Shown in pieces: positions 53,938 to 64,000 of a DNA stretch of 64,000 nt. The position numbers were made by a program, and so were the translations under genes. The notes beneath the pieces are model-generated. The model did no database searches. It was given only the letters and a program-made list of their open reading frames with translations, and was not told the DNA's origin. The stretch lies in assembly GCF_002556635.1 (NCBI RefSeq), contig NZ_MWMO01000001.1, positions 372,001-436,000 on the forward strand. The letters run 5' to 3'. This DNA comes from Novosphingobium sp. PC22D (GTDB lineage Bacteria > Pseudomonadota > Alphaproteobacteria > Sphingomonadales > Sphingomonadaceae). Positions within the stretch are counted from its first letter, which is position 1; every line of letters starts with the position of its first letter.

Positions 53938-54327
53938 ATGGGATCGTCCCTGCAATCCAACGGCGGCGGCTTGGCCGCCGGAGACGGGGCCATGTTCGAT
54001 CTGGCGATGGCCGCGCGCAAATCGGCGCGGCGCCGCCGCGAGATCGTCGGCGCGAGTCTCGACGGCGAGGCGTGGGAACTGCTGGTCGAGGCATTTCTTG
54101 CAAGGCTTGGCCGCAGGCGCGACGCCTTGCCGCTCGTGCCCGAGCGGGGAGCCTTGCGCGAGGCGCTCGATCCGGTGGTCTGCGCGGGGCTCGCGGTGCT
54201 CCTGCCCGCGCAGGAGGAAGGCGGAGTGCGCCTCGAACTGAGCGCGGAAGGGCGCAAGCGCTTTCGCCGCTACTTCGCGACCATGGCGCGCGACGAGGCC
54301 CAGGCGGCCGCGCTGGGGGCGCGCTGA
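53938..54327 (+). CDS. Hypothetical protein, last of the five-gene set
   Basis: A 129-residue soluble protein. The central part (REIVGASLDGEAWELLVEAF) and the basic C-terminus (SAEGRKRFRRYFATMARDEA) suggest a winged-helix-like fold, but I cannot name the family. It starts 1 bp after the JAB gene stop and has GGGAGAC upstream. Confidence 0.68.
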   Translation: MGSSLQSNGGGLAAGDGAMFDLAMAARKSARRRREIVGASLDGEAWELLVEAFLARLGRRRDALPLVPERGALREALDPVVCAGLAVLLPAQEEGGVRLELSAEGRKRFRRYFATMARDEAQAAALGAR

Positions 54328-54545
54328 CCGGGCGCGGATCGCGCGCCCCCGATCATGAGGGCGCGGCGTTCGGGGCGGGGAAAACGCGGCGGCTCGCCGG
54401 GTTTCGCTTGCCTTTCGCTCTGCGGGAGACTATCTAGCGCTCCATCCCGACATTGTCGCAACAACGTCAGGTGCTGGCGCCCTGTGGGGCCGGCCCGAAA
54501 CCGCGTATCGAAGCGACGCCGTCGGCAAGGGAACTGGAGATTGGT

Positions 54546-55106
54546 TTGGTCGATATCGCGCGTCTGACACAAGTGATCGAGCCCGAGGCGAAAGCGCTCG
54601 GCTTCGAGCTCGTGCGCGTGAAGGTCTTCGGCAAGAGCGAGGCGGGCGACGACGAGCGCGCGCTGCAGGTCATGGCCGAACGGCCCGAGACCGGCCAGCT
54701 CGTGATCGAAGATTGCGTCCAGCTCTCGCACCGCATTTCCGACCGGCTCGACGCGCTCGAGGAAGCGGGCGAAGTGCTCGTCGACGGCGCTTACCGGCTC
54801 GAGGTTTCCTCGCCGGGGATCGATCGTCCGCTGACTCGCGCGAAGGACTTCGCCGACTGGGCGGGGCACGAAGCCAGGATCAATCTCGTCAATCCGGTCG
54901 AGGGCAACCGCAAGCAGTTGCGCGGCGACCTCGTCGGCATCGAGGGCGACGTGGTGACGATCGAGGACCGCAAGTCGGGCCGCGTCACCTTCCCGCTTTC
55001 GGACCTTCATTCCGCCAGCCTGGTCCTCACCGACCGGCTGATCGCCGCAACCAAGCCCATTGACATGACGGGGGCCGAGGACGTCCTCGAGGAACAGGAA
55101 GACTAA
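54546..55106 (+). CDS. rimP: Ribosome maturation factor RimP
   Basis: A 186-residue RimP. The N-terminal domain has LTQVIEPEAKALGFELVRVK and YRLEVSSPGIDRPLTRAKDF, and the C-terminal SH3-like domain follows. It assists 30S subunit assembly. I chose the TTG at 54546 because GGAG lies six bases upstream and the protein then has normal length; an ATG at 54453 in the same frame would add 31 residues unlike the family. First gene of the nusA-infB operon. The 54328-54545 leader is gene-free. Confidence 0.93.
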   Translation: MVDIARLTQVIEPEAKALGFELVRVKVFGKSEAGDDERALQVMAERPETGQLVIEDCVQLSHRISDRLDALEEAGEVLVDGAYRLEVSSPGIDRPLTRAKDFADWAGHEARINLVNPVEGNRKQLRGDLVGIEGDVVTIEDRKSGRVTFPLSDLHSASLVLTDRLIAATKPIDMTGAEDVLEEQED

Positions 55107-55108
55107 CG

Positions 55109-56767
55109 ATGGCCAGTGCGATTTCCGCCAACCGCGCCGAGCTGCTCGCGATCGCGAACTCGGTCGCGACCGAGAAGATGATCGACAAGTCGATCGTCAT
55201 CGAGGCGATGGAAGAGGCGATCCAGAAGTCGGCGCGCAACCGCTACGGCGCCGAGAACGATATCCGCGCCAAGCTCGATCCGCGCACCGGCGACCTGCGC
55301 CTGTGGCGCGTCGTCGAGGTGGTCGAGGAAGTCGAGGACTACTTCAAGCAGGTCGATCTCAAGCAGGCCGAGAAGCTTCAGCCGGGCGCCAATATCGGCG
55401 ATTTCATCGTCGATCCGCTGCCGCCGGTCGACCTCGGCCGCATCGACGCGCAGTCGGCCAAGCAGGTGATCTTCCAGAAGGTCCGCGATGCCGAGCGTGA
55501 GCGTCAGTACGAGGAATTCAAGGACCGCGCCGGCGAGATCATCACCGGCGTGATCAAGTCGGTCGAGTTCGGCCACGTGATCGTCAACCTCGGCCGTGCC
55601 GAGGGCGTGATCCGCCGCGACCAGCAGATCCCGCGCGAGGCGGCCCGCGTCGGCGAGCGCGTGCGCGCGATCATCCTCAAGGTCGAGCGTCAGAACCGCG
55701 GCCCGCAGATCTTTCTGTCCCGCGCGCACCCCGAGTTCATGAAGAAGCTCTTCGCGCAGGAAGTGCCCGAGATCTACGATGGCATCATCGAGATCAAGGC
55801 CGCCGCCCGCGATCCCGGCTCGCGCGCCAAGATCGGCGTGATCAGCCACGACCACTCGATCGACCCGGTTGGCGCTTGCGTCGGCATGAAGGGCAGCCGT
55901 GTCCAGGCGGTCGTGCAGGAACTGCAGGGCGAGAAGATCGACATCATCCCCTGGAGCGAGGACACCGCGACCTTCGTCGTCAACGCGCTCCAGCCCGCGA
56001 CCGTCAGCCGGGTCGTCATCGACGAGGAAGAGAATCGCATCGAGGTGGTCGTGCCCGACGACCAGCTCAGCCTCGCGATCGGTCGTCGCGGCCAGAACGT
56101 GCGCCTCGCCAGCCAGCTTACCGGCTCGCAGATCGACATCATGACCGAGCAGGAATCGAGCGAGAAGCGCCAGCGCGAATTCGCCGAGCGCTCGAAGATG
56201 TTCGAGGACGAGCTCGACGTCGACGAAACGCTCTCGCAGCTTCTTGTCGCCGAGGGCTTCACCGAGCTCGAGGAAGTCGCCTACGTCGACATGGCCGAGC
56301 TCGCCACGATCGAGGGCTTCGACGAGGAGCTTGCCGAAGAGCTGCAGAGCCGCGCGCACGAAGCGCTCGAACGCCGCGAGGAAGCCTGCCGCCAGCAACG
56401 CCGCGAACTCGGCGTCGAGGATGCGCTGGCCGAGCTGCCGCATCTCACCGAGGCGATGCTGGTCACGCTCGGCAAGGGCGGCATCAAGACGCTCGACGAT
56501 CTCGCCGACCTCGCCACCGACGAACTCATCGCCAAGAAGCGCACCGAGCAGCGTCGCCGCGACGGCACCGTGAGCCGCCGTCCGCGCGACGAGGACAAGG
56601 GCGGCGTGCTCGGTGAGTACGGTCTCACCGAAGAGCAGGGCAACGAGATCATCATGGCCGCTCGCGCGCACTGGTTCGAGGACGAGGAGCCCGCTCCCGA
56701 AGCCGATACGGGCGCCGAGACCCCGGCCGAAACCGAGGAGGCCGCCGATGCGGAATCCTCGCAATGA
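55109..56767 (+). CDS. nusA: Transcription termination/antitermination protein NusA
   Basis: A 552-residue NusA: N-terminal RNA-polymerase-binding domain (MASAISANRAELLAIANSVA), S1 domain (GEIITGVIKSVEFGHVIVNL), two KH domains (IDPVGACVGMKGSRVQAVVQ and SLAIGRRGQNVRLASQLTGS), and two C-terminal acidic repeats (LLVAEGFTELEEVAYVDMAE and LGKGGIKTLDDLADLATDEL). It starts 2 bp after rimP. Confidence 0.97.
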   Translation: MASAISANRAELLAIANSVATEKMIDKSIVIEAMEEAIQKSARNRYGAENDIRAKLDPRTGDLRLWRVVEVVEEVEDYFKQVDLKQAEKLQPGANIGDFIVDPLPPVDLGRIDAQSAKQVIFQKVRDAERERQYEEFKDRAGEIITGVIKSVEFGHVIVNLGRAEGVIRRDQQIPREAARVGERVRAIILKVERQNRGPQIFLSRAHPEFMKKLFAQEVPEIYDGIIEIKAAARDPGSRAKIGVISHDHSIDPVGACVGMKGSRVQAVVQELQGEKIDIIPWSEDTATFVVNALQPATVSRVVIDEEENRIEVVVPDDQLSLAIGRRGQNVRLASQLTGSQIDIMTEQESSEKRQREFAERSKMFEDELDVDETLSQLLVAEGFTELEEVAYVDMAELATIEGFDEELAEELQSRAHEALERREEACRQQRRELGVEDALAELPHLTEAMLVTLGKGGIKTLDDLADLATDELIAKKRTEQRRRDGTVSRRPRDEDKGGVLGEYGLTEEQGNEIIMAARAHWFEDEEPAPEADTGAETPAETEEAADAESSQ

Positions 56768-57479
56768 GCAAGTAGGCTCCGACAGCACTGGAAGCGGCGC
56801 GGAGAGGACCTGCATCCTCTCCGGCCGGAGCGCTGCGCGCGAGGATCTCGTGCGGCTCGCGATCTCGCCGGAGATGCCGGACGGGACCTGCGAAGTCCTG
56901 CCCGACATCCACGCCAAGGCGCCGGGCCGCGGCGCCTGGCTCGCGGTTTCGCGCGAAGACCTTGAAAAAGCGCTCGCGAAGGGCAAATTCAAGGGAGCAT
57001 TGGCGCGCGCGTACAAAGGTGCGCCGCTCACCATACCAGCCGACTTGCCGGACCGTATCGAGCAGGCGCTGCGAAAGGCGCTGACCGATCGTCTCGGGCT
57101 CGAACTGAAGTCGGGCCATCTGCTGATGGGCTCCGACCGGATCGCCGATCAGGCCCGGATGGGCCGCGTCGCCTGGCTCGCCCATGCCGCTGATGCGGGC
57201 GAGGACGGATCGCGCAAGTTGGATCAGGCGTGGCGGGTCGGCACCGATGCGGAGGGCAGCGGACTTCGCGGCGCTGTCTTGCCTCTGGACCGGGCGGCTT
57301 TGTCTGTGGCATTGGGCCGCGACAACGTCGTCCACCTGGCGCTGACGGACCGCAGGGCGGCCCAAAGGGTCGAGCGGTCGCTCCAGCGCCTCTTGCGATT
57401 CCAAGGGGTGGCCGATCCGGCCGCCGAATTTGATGATGGCGAACCGGCGCTTGCCGCCGTGTCCGCGACGACGAATTGA
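56748..57479 (+). CDS. YlxR-domain RNA-binding protein with an L7Ae-like domain
   Basis: A 243-residue protein. The N-terminal DUF448/YlxR domain has the motif ERTCILSGRSAAREDLVRLA and PGRGAWLAVSREDLEKAL. The C-terminal half (SGHLLMGSDRIADQARMGRV) resembles the L7Ae-like proteins usually encoded separately, so this is the alphaproteobacterial fusion. The start ATG lies inside the nusA 3' end (20-bp overlap) behind GAGGAGG. Confidence 0.9.
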   Translation: MRNPRNEQVGSDSTGSGAERTCILSGRSAAREDLVRLAISPEMPDGTCEVLPDIHAKAPGRGAWLAVSREDLEKALAKGKFKGALARAYKGAPLTIPADLPDRIEQALRKALTDRLGLELKSGHLLMGSDRIADQARMGRVAWLAHAADAGEDGSRKLDQAWRVGTDAEGSGLRGAVLPLDRAALSVALGRDNVVHLALTDRRAAQRVERSLQRLLRFQGVADPAAEFDDGEPALAAVSATTN

Positions 57480-57502
57480 GATTGAAGGGCTGAACGAGAC
57501 AT

Positions 57503-60121
<2,619 letters not shown>

Positions 60122-60206
60122 CGCTGCGTTTCATCGCTGGCGGACAAGTGGCGGCAGGCTTCGGCTTGCCGCCGCTTTCGTTTGCGTGGCATGATCGCCA
60201 GCAACC

Positions 60207-60683
60207 ATGAACCCGTCCCGCACATTGCCCGCCATGATCGCCGTTAGCATCTTCGTGGTGCTGCTGGCGGTTGGGCTCGTCTGGTCGTCGGCAAGCTGGT
60301 CGCGTGCGGATCGCGAGGCACAGGGGATCGCGGCCTGCCTTGACGCGGTGGACGCGCGCGATCCCGCCCGCGCCGCCCGCGAAGACCTTGCGCGCGGCGA
60401 GGATCGGCCGTTCTTCGTCTCGCGCCCCGTCGCTCCCGGCGCGGCGGTCGCCCTGGGCATTTCCGGCTGCGCGGCGGGCGGCGCTTTCACCGACAACCGG
60501 CCATTTCCGTTCGACCGGTCCTTCGCCCTTGCACCGCGAGGCGAGCGCGCCGCGTCGGGCGTTTCGGACCTGACCGAGTGCGGCAGGGCGCAGGAGGTCT
60601 GGGTGCATGCCTACAACGCCGAACTGGCCCGGCTCGATCCGCGGGTGAGCGCCAAGTACTGCCGCCGGCAGGCCCGGCGATGA
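60207..60683 (+). CDS. Hypothetical membrane-anchored protein
   Basis: A 158-residue protein with one N-terminal membrane helix (IAVSIFVVLLAVGLVWSSAS) and a periplasmic part with four cysteines (AACLDAV, ISGCAAGG, TECGRAQ, KYCRRQ) that could form two disulfides. I do not recognise it. It sits between infB and the broken DUF1697 gene, 86 bp after infB. Confidence 0.65.
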   Translation: MNPSRTLPAMIAVSIFVVLLAVGLVWSSASWSRADREAQGIAACLDAVDARDPARAAREDLARGEDRPFFVSRPVAPGAAVALGISGCAAGGAFTDNRPFPFDRSFALAPRGERAASGVSDLTECGRAQEVWVHAYNAELARLDPRVSAKYCRRQARR

Positions 60684-60693
60684 GGTGCCGGCG

Positions 60694-61233
60694 ATGACGC
60701 GTTACGTCGCCTTTCTCGGCTCGATCAATGTCGGAGGCAACCGGCTCGCGATGGCCGATCTGGTAGCGGCGATGGAGGCCGAGGGTTTCGCGCACGTCGC
60801 CACGGTCGTCGCCAGCGGCAATCTGCTGTTCGACCATGCCGGAGCCACCGAGGACAAGCTCGAGGCGCAAATCGCGCGGATCATCGCGGATCGATTCGGC
60901 ATCGAGACCTTCGCCACGGTTCGAACCGCAGCCGAGGTCAGGGCCGCGATCGAGGATAACCCGTTTCGCGGCGAGGGCGAGGACAAGTTGGTTCACACCT
61001 ATTTCCTCGAGTGCCAGCCGAGCGCGGTGCGGTTCGAGGCGCTGATCGCCGATCAGGCCGGGCGCGGCCGCGAACGCCTCGCGGCGGGCGCGCGTGTGCT
61101 TCACGTCGACTAAGTGGACGGAGTCGCCAGGAGCAAGCTCACGGCCGCGTTCGTGGCGCGGCGGCTGGGCTGCCGCGGGACGGCACGCAACATGCGCTCG
61201 CTCGAGCGAATCCTGGCGAAGATGGAAGACTGA
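60694..61233 (+). pseudogene. DUF1697 family gene with an in-frame ochre codon
   Basis: The first 139 codons give a typical DUF1697 protein ([38 protein letters not shown], up to GARVLHVD). Codon 140 is TAA (61111-61113). The same frame then continues as [20 protein letters not shown] and [18 protein letters not shown] to a TGA at 61231, which is the expected C-terminal part; the full length of 179 codons is normal. The family usually has a tyrosine at the stop position, and a TAT/TAC to TAA change would explain the break. A GTG at 60685 is an alternative start. Confidence 0.83.
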
Positions 61234-61268
61234 CGCAAAGGAGCAGGCGCGCCCCGCACGGTGAAAAC

Positions 61269-61447
61269 GCGGCATCGGCCCATACCCGCCTGTCGGGTCC
61301 AGCCAGGGGGACTGTAACCGCAGGAACGGGCCGGGTCGCTGATCGGGCCGATGCCGCAGGACCGGAGCCTTGGGGAGGTCCGATCCTATCTCGTGCAAGA
61401 AGAAGCATTGCGCCCCTCCAGCCTTCAGGGGTCACTGGCTGGAGGGG
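61269..61447 (+). ncRNA. Candidate structured RNA region upstream of rbfA
   Basis: Three nested or serial inverted repeats occur in 180 bp. The first is GCGGCATCGGCCC (61269-61281) with GGGCCGATGCCGC (61345-61357), 13 perfect pairs closing a ~60-nt interior. The second is GGACC (61359-61363) with GGTCC (61377-61381). The third is CCCCTCCAGCC (61413-61423) with GGCTGGAGGGG (61437-61447), 11 perfect pairs. No plausible reading frame covers them. I do not match it to a known RNA family, and the strand is assumed from the flanking genes. Confidence 0.4.
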
Positions 61448-61510
61448 AGCCGCCGGGGCATGTTCTTGGTCTGATGGCGGCCGGGCCCTGGCACTGGCCC
61501 GCGCAATGCG

Positions 61511-61572
61511 CCGGAACGGGGCGAATGGAGCAAGGGGGGGTAGGTACTCCGCCCCGTCATTCCGGCAATTTT
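61511..61572 (+). terminator. Hairpin followed by a short T-tract before rbfA
   Basis: CCGGAA plus GGGGCG (61511-61523) pairs with CGCCCC and TTCCGG (61550-61565), with an inner GGAG/CTCC extension, and is followed by CAATTTTC. This is the form of a rho-independent terminator on the plus strand, though the T-run is short. It would end transcription from the infB side or the candidate RNA. Confidence 0.4.
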
Positions 61573-61733
61573 CGTGTCTCGGTTCACGTTCGCCGCTTCG
61601 GCGAAGGGGGGCTTGTTCCTTTCGATGCAGAACTACTATGCAATCTATGCATATATTCTCGGCCGATGTCCAGCCCTTTCTCGCACAATCAAATGTTGCA
61701 AATTGTCGCAGCCGGACCACATGGGATCGAACG

Positions 61734-62135
61734 ATGCCACGACAGCAATACACGCCCGAACAGCACTCGGTCCGCCTGCTCAAGGTGGGGGAACGGGTGC
61801 GCCACGTTCTGTCGGAAATCCTCACGCGCCAGCAGGTTCACGATGACACGCTGAGCGCGCATTCGGTGTCGGTCACCGAGGTGCGCATGACGCCCGACCT
61901 CAGGCAGGCGACGGTCTACGTGAAACCGCTGCTTGGCGCGCATCAGGACGAGGTGCTCACCGCGCTGCGCCAGAACACCGCCTACCTGCAGCGGGAGGTG
62001 GCCAAGCGATTGGGGCTCAAGTTCGCCGCCAAGCTCAGGTTTCGGGCCGACGAAAGCTTCGAGGAGGCCGACCGGATCGAGCGCCTGCTTTCCGATCCGC
62101 GCGTGAAGCGCGATCTGGGCGAAGGCGAGGACTGA
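61734..62135 (+). CDS. rbfA: Ribosome-binding factor A
   Basis: A 133-residue RbfA with the single KH-type domain: [60 protein letters not shown]. It helps mature the 16S rRNA 5' end. It normally follows infB closely; here about 1.6 kb with two genes and a structured intergenic region separate them. Confidence 0.95.
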   Translation: MPRQQYTPEQHSVRLLKVGERVRHVLSEILTRQQVHDDTLSAHSVSVTEVRMTPDLRQATVYVKPLLGAHQDEVLTALRQNTAYLQREVAKRLGLKFAAKLRFRADESFEEADRIERLLSDPRVKRDLGEGED

Positions 62136-62493
62136 GAGCGGTCGGTCCCGGCGAGAAGGACGGGTCTTCCGGGCATGCCGCGACGACGGAGGCTTCGTCG
62201 ATTTTTCGTGCGGCTTCGTCGAGGCGGCGTCACCCGTATTTGCTCGCGGAATTACAACCCATGGCAGGTGATGGGTCGTTTCCGCTCGCGGCAATTCCTA
62301 AATTGGTAGCGCAACCCCAAGCCTGATCGGGCCCGCCGTTCGGGCTTGCGCCGACGCGGCGACGCGACACGGGCCGACTGTCCCGGTCGCGGCGGTTGCG
62401 GGAACGCCGCGTGCGCTGCGTTCATTTATGGAATGTCTCGCCGGCCACGGCGGGACCGAATGGAGATAGTGCTCATGACGACTGAGAGCGCTC
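62136..62493. other. Gene-free stretch between rbfA and the GMC oxidoreductase gene
   Basis: About 360 bp. I see no supported gene. Some local symmetry exists (AAGCC...GGGCTT around 62319-62346), and a short 27-nt reading frame starts at 62475 just before the oxidoreductase start. It probably holds the promoter of the downstream gene. Confidence 0.4.
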
Positions 62494-64000
62494 ATGCATA
62501 TTGACCTGAACAACAGCGCGCCGGCGCGCATCCACGGTGACGTCGCCATTATCGGAGCCGGAGCGGCCGGGATTACGCTTGCTCGCCGACTCCTGGCGGG
62601 CGGGCTCACGGTCGTGCTCCTTGAGAGCGGAGGGCTGGACTTCGAGAAGGCGACCGCCGAACTCAATCGCGGATACAACATCGGCCAAAACTACTACGAA
62701 CTGGAGGATTCGCGGTTGCGGTTCTTCGGCGGAACGACCGCCATCTGGGGCGGTCGCGCCGTGGAACTCGACCCGATCGACTTCATCCGCCGCCCCTGGG
62801 TGCCGCATTCGGGATGGCCGATCACCGCCGGCGATCTCAGGCCCTACTACAAGCAGGCGCGCGCCGCGCTCGATCTGCCGGAGACAGGGCCTTCGCAAGC
62901 CGAGATGGCTTCGGTCCTGCCCCAGTTCGACAAGCGGGCGCTGACCACGCCGATCTGGAGTTTCGACGGCAAGGCGGATCGCTTTTCCTTCGCGCGCAGC
63001 CGGGATCTGGTCGAGCATCCCCGCTGCACGATCCTCACTCACGCCACGGTACGCGAGATCATCCCCGACGAGGCGCAGCGCGGGGTTGAGAGGCTGGCGG
63101 TCCGAAGCGGGCGAGGCTGCGATGTCGAGGTGCGGGCGCGCCACTACGTTCTGGCCGCCGGCGGGATCGAGAATCCGCGCCTCTTGCTCGCCTCGCGCCG
63201 CGCAAGTCCGGCAGGGCTCGGAAACCGGCACGATTTGGTCGGGCGGTTCTTCATGGAGCACCCGCACGCGCGCGGCGGCCGGATCGTCGGCAAATCCGCG
63301 TGGTTCTGGCTCAACGCCTTCAAGAAGCGCAAGGCGGGCGGCACCTTCGCGGCCGCGACGATCGCTCTTGCCGAGCCGATGCAGGCGAGACGCGGGCTGC
63401 TGAACACGTCGCTGACCGTCGCGGGGCGACGCCCGGCGGACGCGCGCCAGCCCGCGCTGATGGCGGCCTATCAGATGATCCGTCACAAAGCCGAGCCCAC
63501 CGTTTCGGGGCGGCGTATGTGGAGAGCGGCCAAGGGCGGCGTGAACGCGTTGCAGGGTATCGCCGATCCCTTGCGGCCATGGTTGCTGAACCGGATGGGC
63601 AAGCTCGATGTGGCGCTGCTGGTGCGCGCGGAACAGTCTCCCAACCCGGACAGCCGCGTCACCCTTTCGGACGAACTCGACAGCCAGGGCGTGCCGCGCG
63701 TGAAGCTCGACTGGCGGACCAATGCGCTCGACGTCGACAGCGTCCGGGGCCTTGTCGATGTCCTAGGCGACGAGACGCGGCGTCTCGGACTTGGCGACGT
63801 GCAGCCCGCCGGGTGGCTTTCCGATCCCGACAGGCAGTGGGTCACCGATCCGCTGATCAGCACGCACGCGCTGGGCGGCTATCATCACATGGGCACGACC
63901 CGCATGTCCGACGATCCGCGCCACGGCGTTACCGACGCGCAGACACGGGTGCACGGTCTGCACAATCTCTACGTGGCGGGCAGTTCGCTGTTTCCGACCT
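62494..64000 (+). CDS. GMC-family FAD-dependent oxidoreductase, C-terminus outside the window
   Basis: At least 502 residues of a glucose-methanol-choline type flavoprotein. The N-terminal FAD motif is DVAIIGAGAAGITLARRLLA near residue 16, FFGGTTAIWGGRAVELDP is the second GMC signature region, and YVLAAGGIENPRLLLA follows. The C-terminal catalytic part has GGYHHMGTTRMSDDPRHGVT and NLYVAGSSLFPT at the window edge, so only a few residues are missing. The ATG at 62494 gives MHIDLNNSAPARIHG. Many sphingomonad members lie in exopolysaccharide or sugar loci; the substrate is not known. Confidence 0.88.
   Translation, partial: MHIDLNNSAPARIHGDVAIIGAGAAGITLARRLLAGGLTVVLLESGGLDFEKATAELNRGYNIGQNYYELEDSRLRFFGGTTAIWGGRAVELDPIDFIRRPWVPHSGWPITAGDLRPYYKQARAALDLPETGPSQAEMASVLPQFDKRALTTPIWSFDGKADRFSFARSRDLVEHPRCTILTHATVREIIPDEAQRGVERLAVRSGRGCDVEVRARHYVLAAGGIENPRLLLASRRASPAGLGNRHDLVGRFFMEHPHARGGRIVGKSAWFWLNAFKKRKAGGTFAAATIALAEPMQARRGLLNTSLTVAGRRPADARQPALMAAYQMIRHKAEPTVSGRRMWRAAKGGVNALQGIADPLRPWLLNRMGKLDVALLVRAEQSPNPDSRVTLSDELDSQGVPRVKLDWRTNALDVDSVRGLVDVLGDETRRLGLGDVQPAGWLSDPDRQWVTDPLISTHALGGYHHMGTTRMSDDPRHGVTDAQTRVHGLHNLYVAGSSLFPT

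Overview
The window is about 64 kb of high-GC DNA, with roughly 65 intact protein genes and three visibly broken ones. It looks like a chromosomal segment of a sphingomonad (Sphingomonadales, Alphaproteobacteria). The supporting signs are the carotenoid hydroxylase pair, the many TonB-dependent receptors, the DUF1476 ATPase-inhibitor gene beside grxD/bolA, a C-terminally membrane-anchored LuxR-type regulator, and the rimP-nusA-ylxR-infB-rbfA operon. No rRNA, tRNA or CRISPR array was seen.

Region 1-10 kb is catabolic. On the minus strand a LysR regulator, a DUF1611 protein, an enolase-superfamily epimerase, an N-acyl-D-amino-acid deacylase and a glutamate-type symporter form a probable D-glutamate/N-acyl-D-amino-acid cluster. 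An 820-bp intergenic stretch follows with palindromic repeats and a frameshifted GIY-YIG gene held between inverted hairpin repeats. Next come divergent nagA/nagB-II and murQ/serine hydrolase, an amino-sugar and peptidoglycan recycling locus. A Xre/RES toxin-antitoxin pair sits at 10-11 kb.

Region 11-18 kb is an iron-uptake and reduction locus: PiuC-type oxygenase, siderophore receptor, TonB, PepSY membrane protein, DUF2271, DUF4198 and ApbE. The DUF2271 protein carries an ApbE flavinylation motif, and three operators share a 7-5-7 Fur-like palindrome. Region 18-26 kb is an RND efflux operon with a TetR regulator and three matching operator sites. Region 26-30.5 kb has a BASS transporter and a YdeP-type molybdoenzyme with FdhD and a ModE-like regulator. 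At 30.6-34.3 kb a TonB receptor diverges from a secreted protein and a di-heme peroxidase gene that has an in-frame amber codon at a tryptophan position.

Region 34-39 kb carries PilZ and Nudix genes, then a lower-GC patch and an IS91-type element encoding an HUH transposase and a tyrosine recombinase. Region 39-47.5 kb is housekeeping: grxD, bolA, leuD, leuC, two carotenoid/sterol-type hydroxylases, sufE and nadE. Region 48-52 kb is a phage-shock (Psp) locus with four tandem PspB-like genes, PspC, PspA and a 59-residue leader membrane protein behind a near-perfect sigma-54 promoter, with pspF divergent. Region 52-54.3 kb is an unexplained five-gene set (membrane-tethered LuxR regulator, coiled-coil protein, membrane protein, JAMM peptidase-like protein, unknown). 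Region 54.4-62.1 kb is the rimP-nusA-ylxR-infB-rbfA translation operon, interrupted by two extra genes (one broken) and a hairpin-rich 500-bp intergenic region. The window ends inside a GMC-type flavin oxidoreductase.
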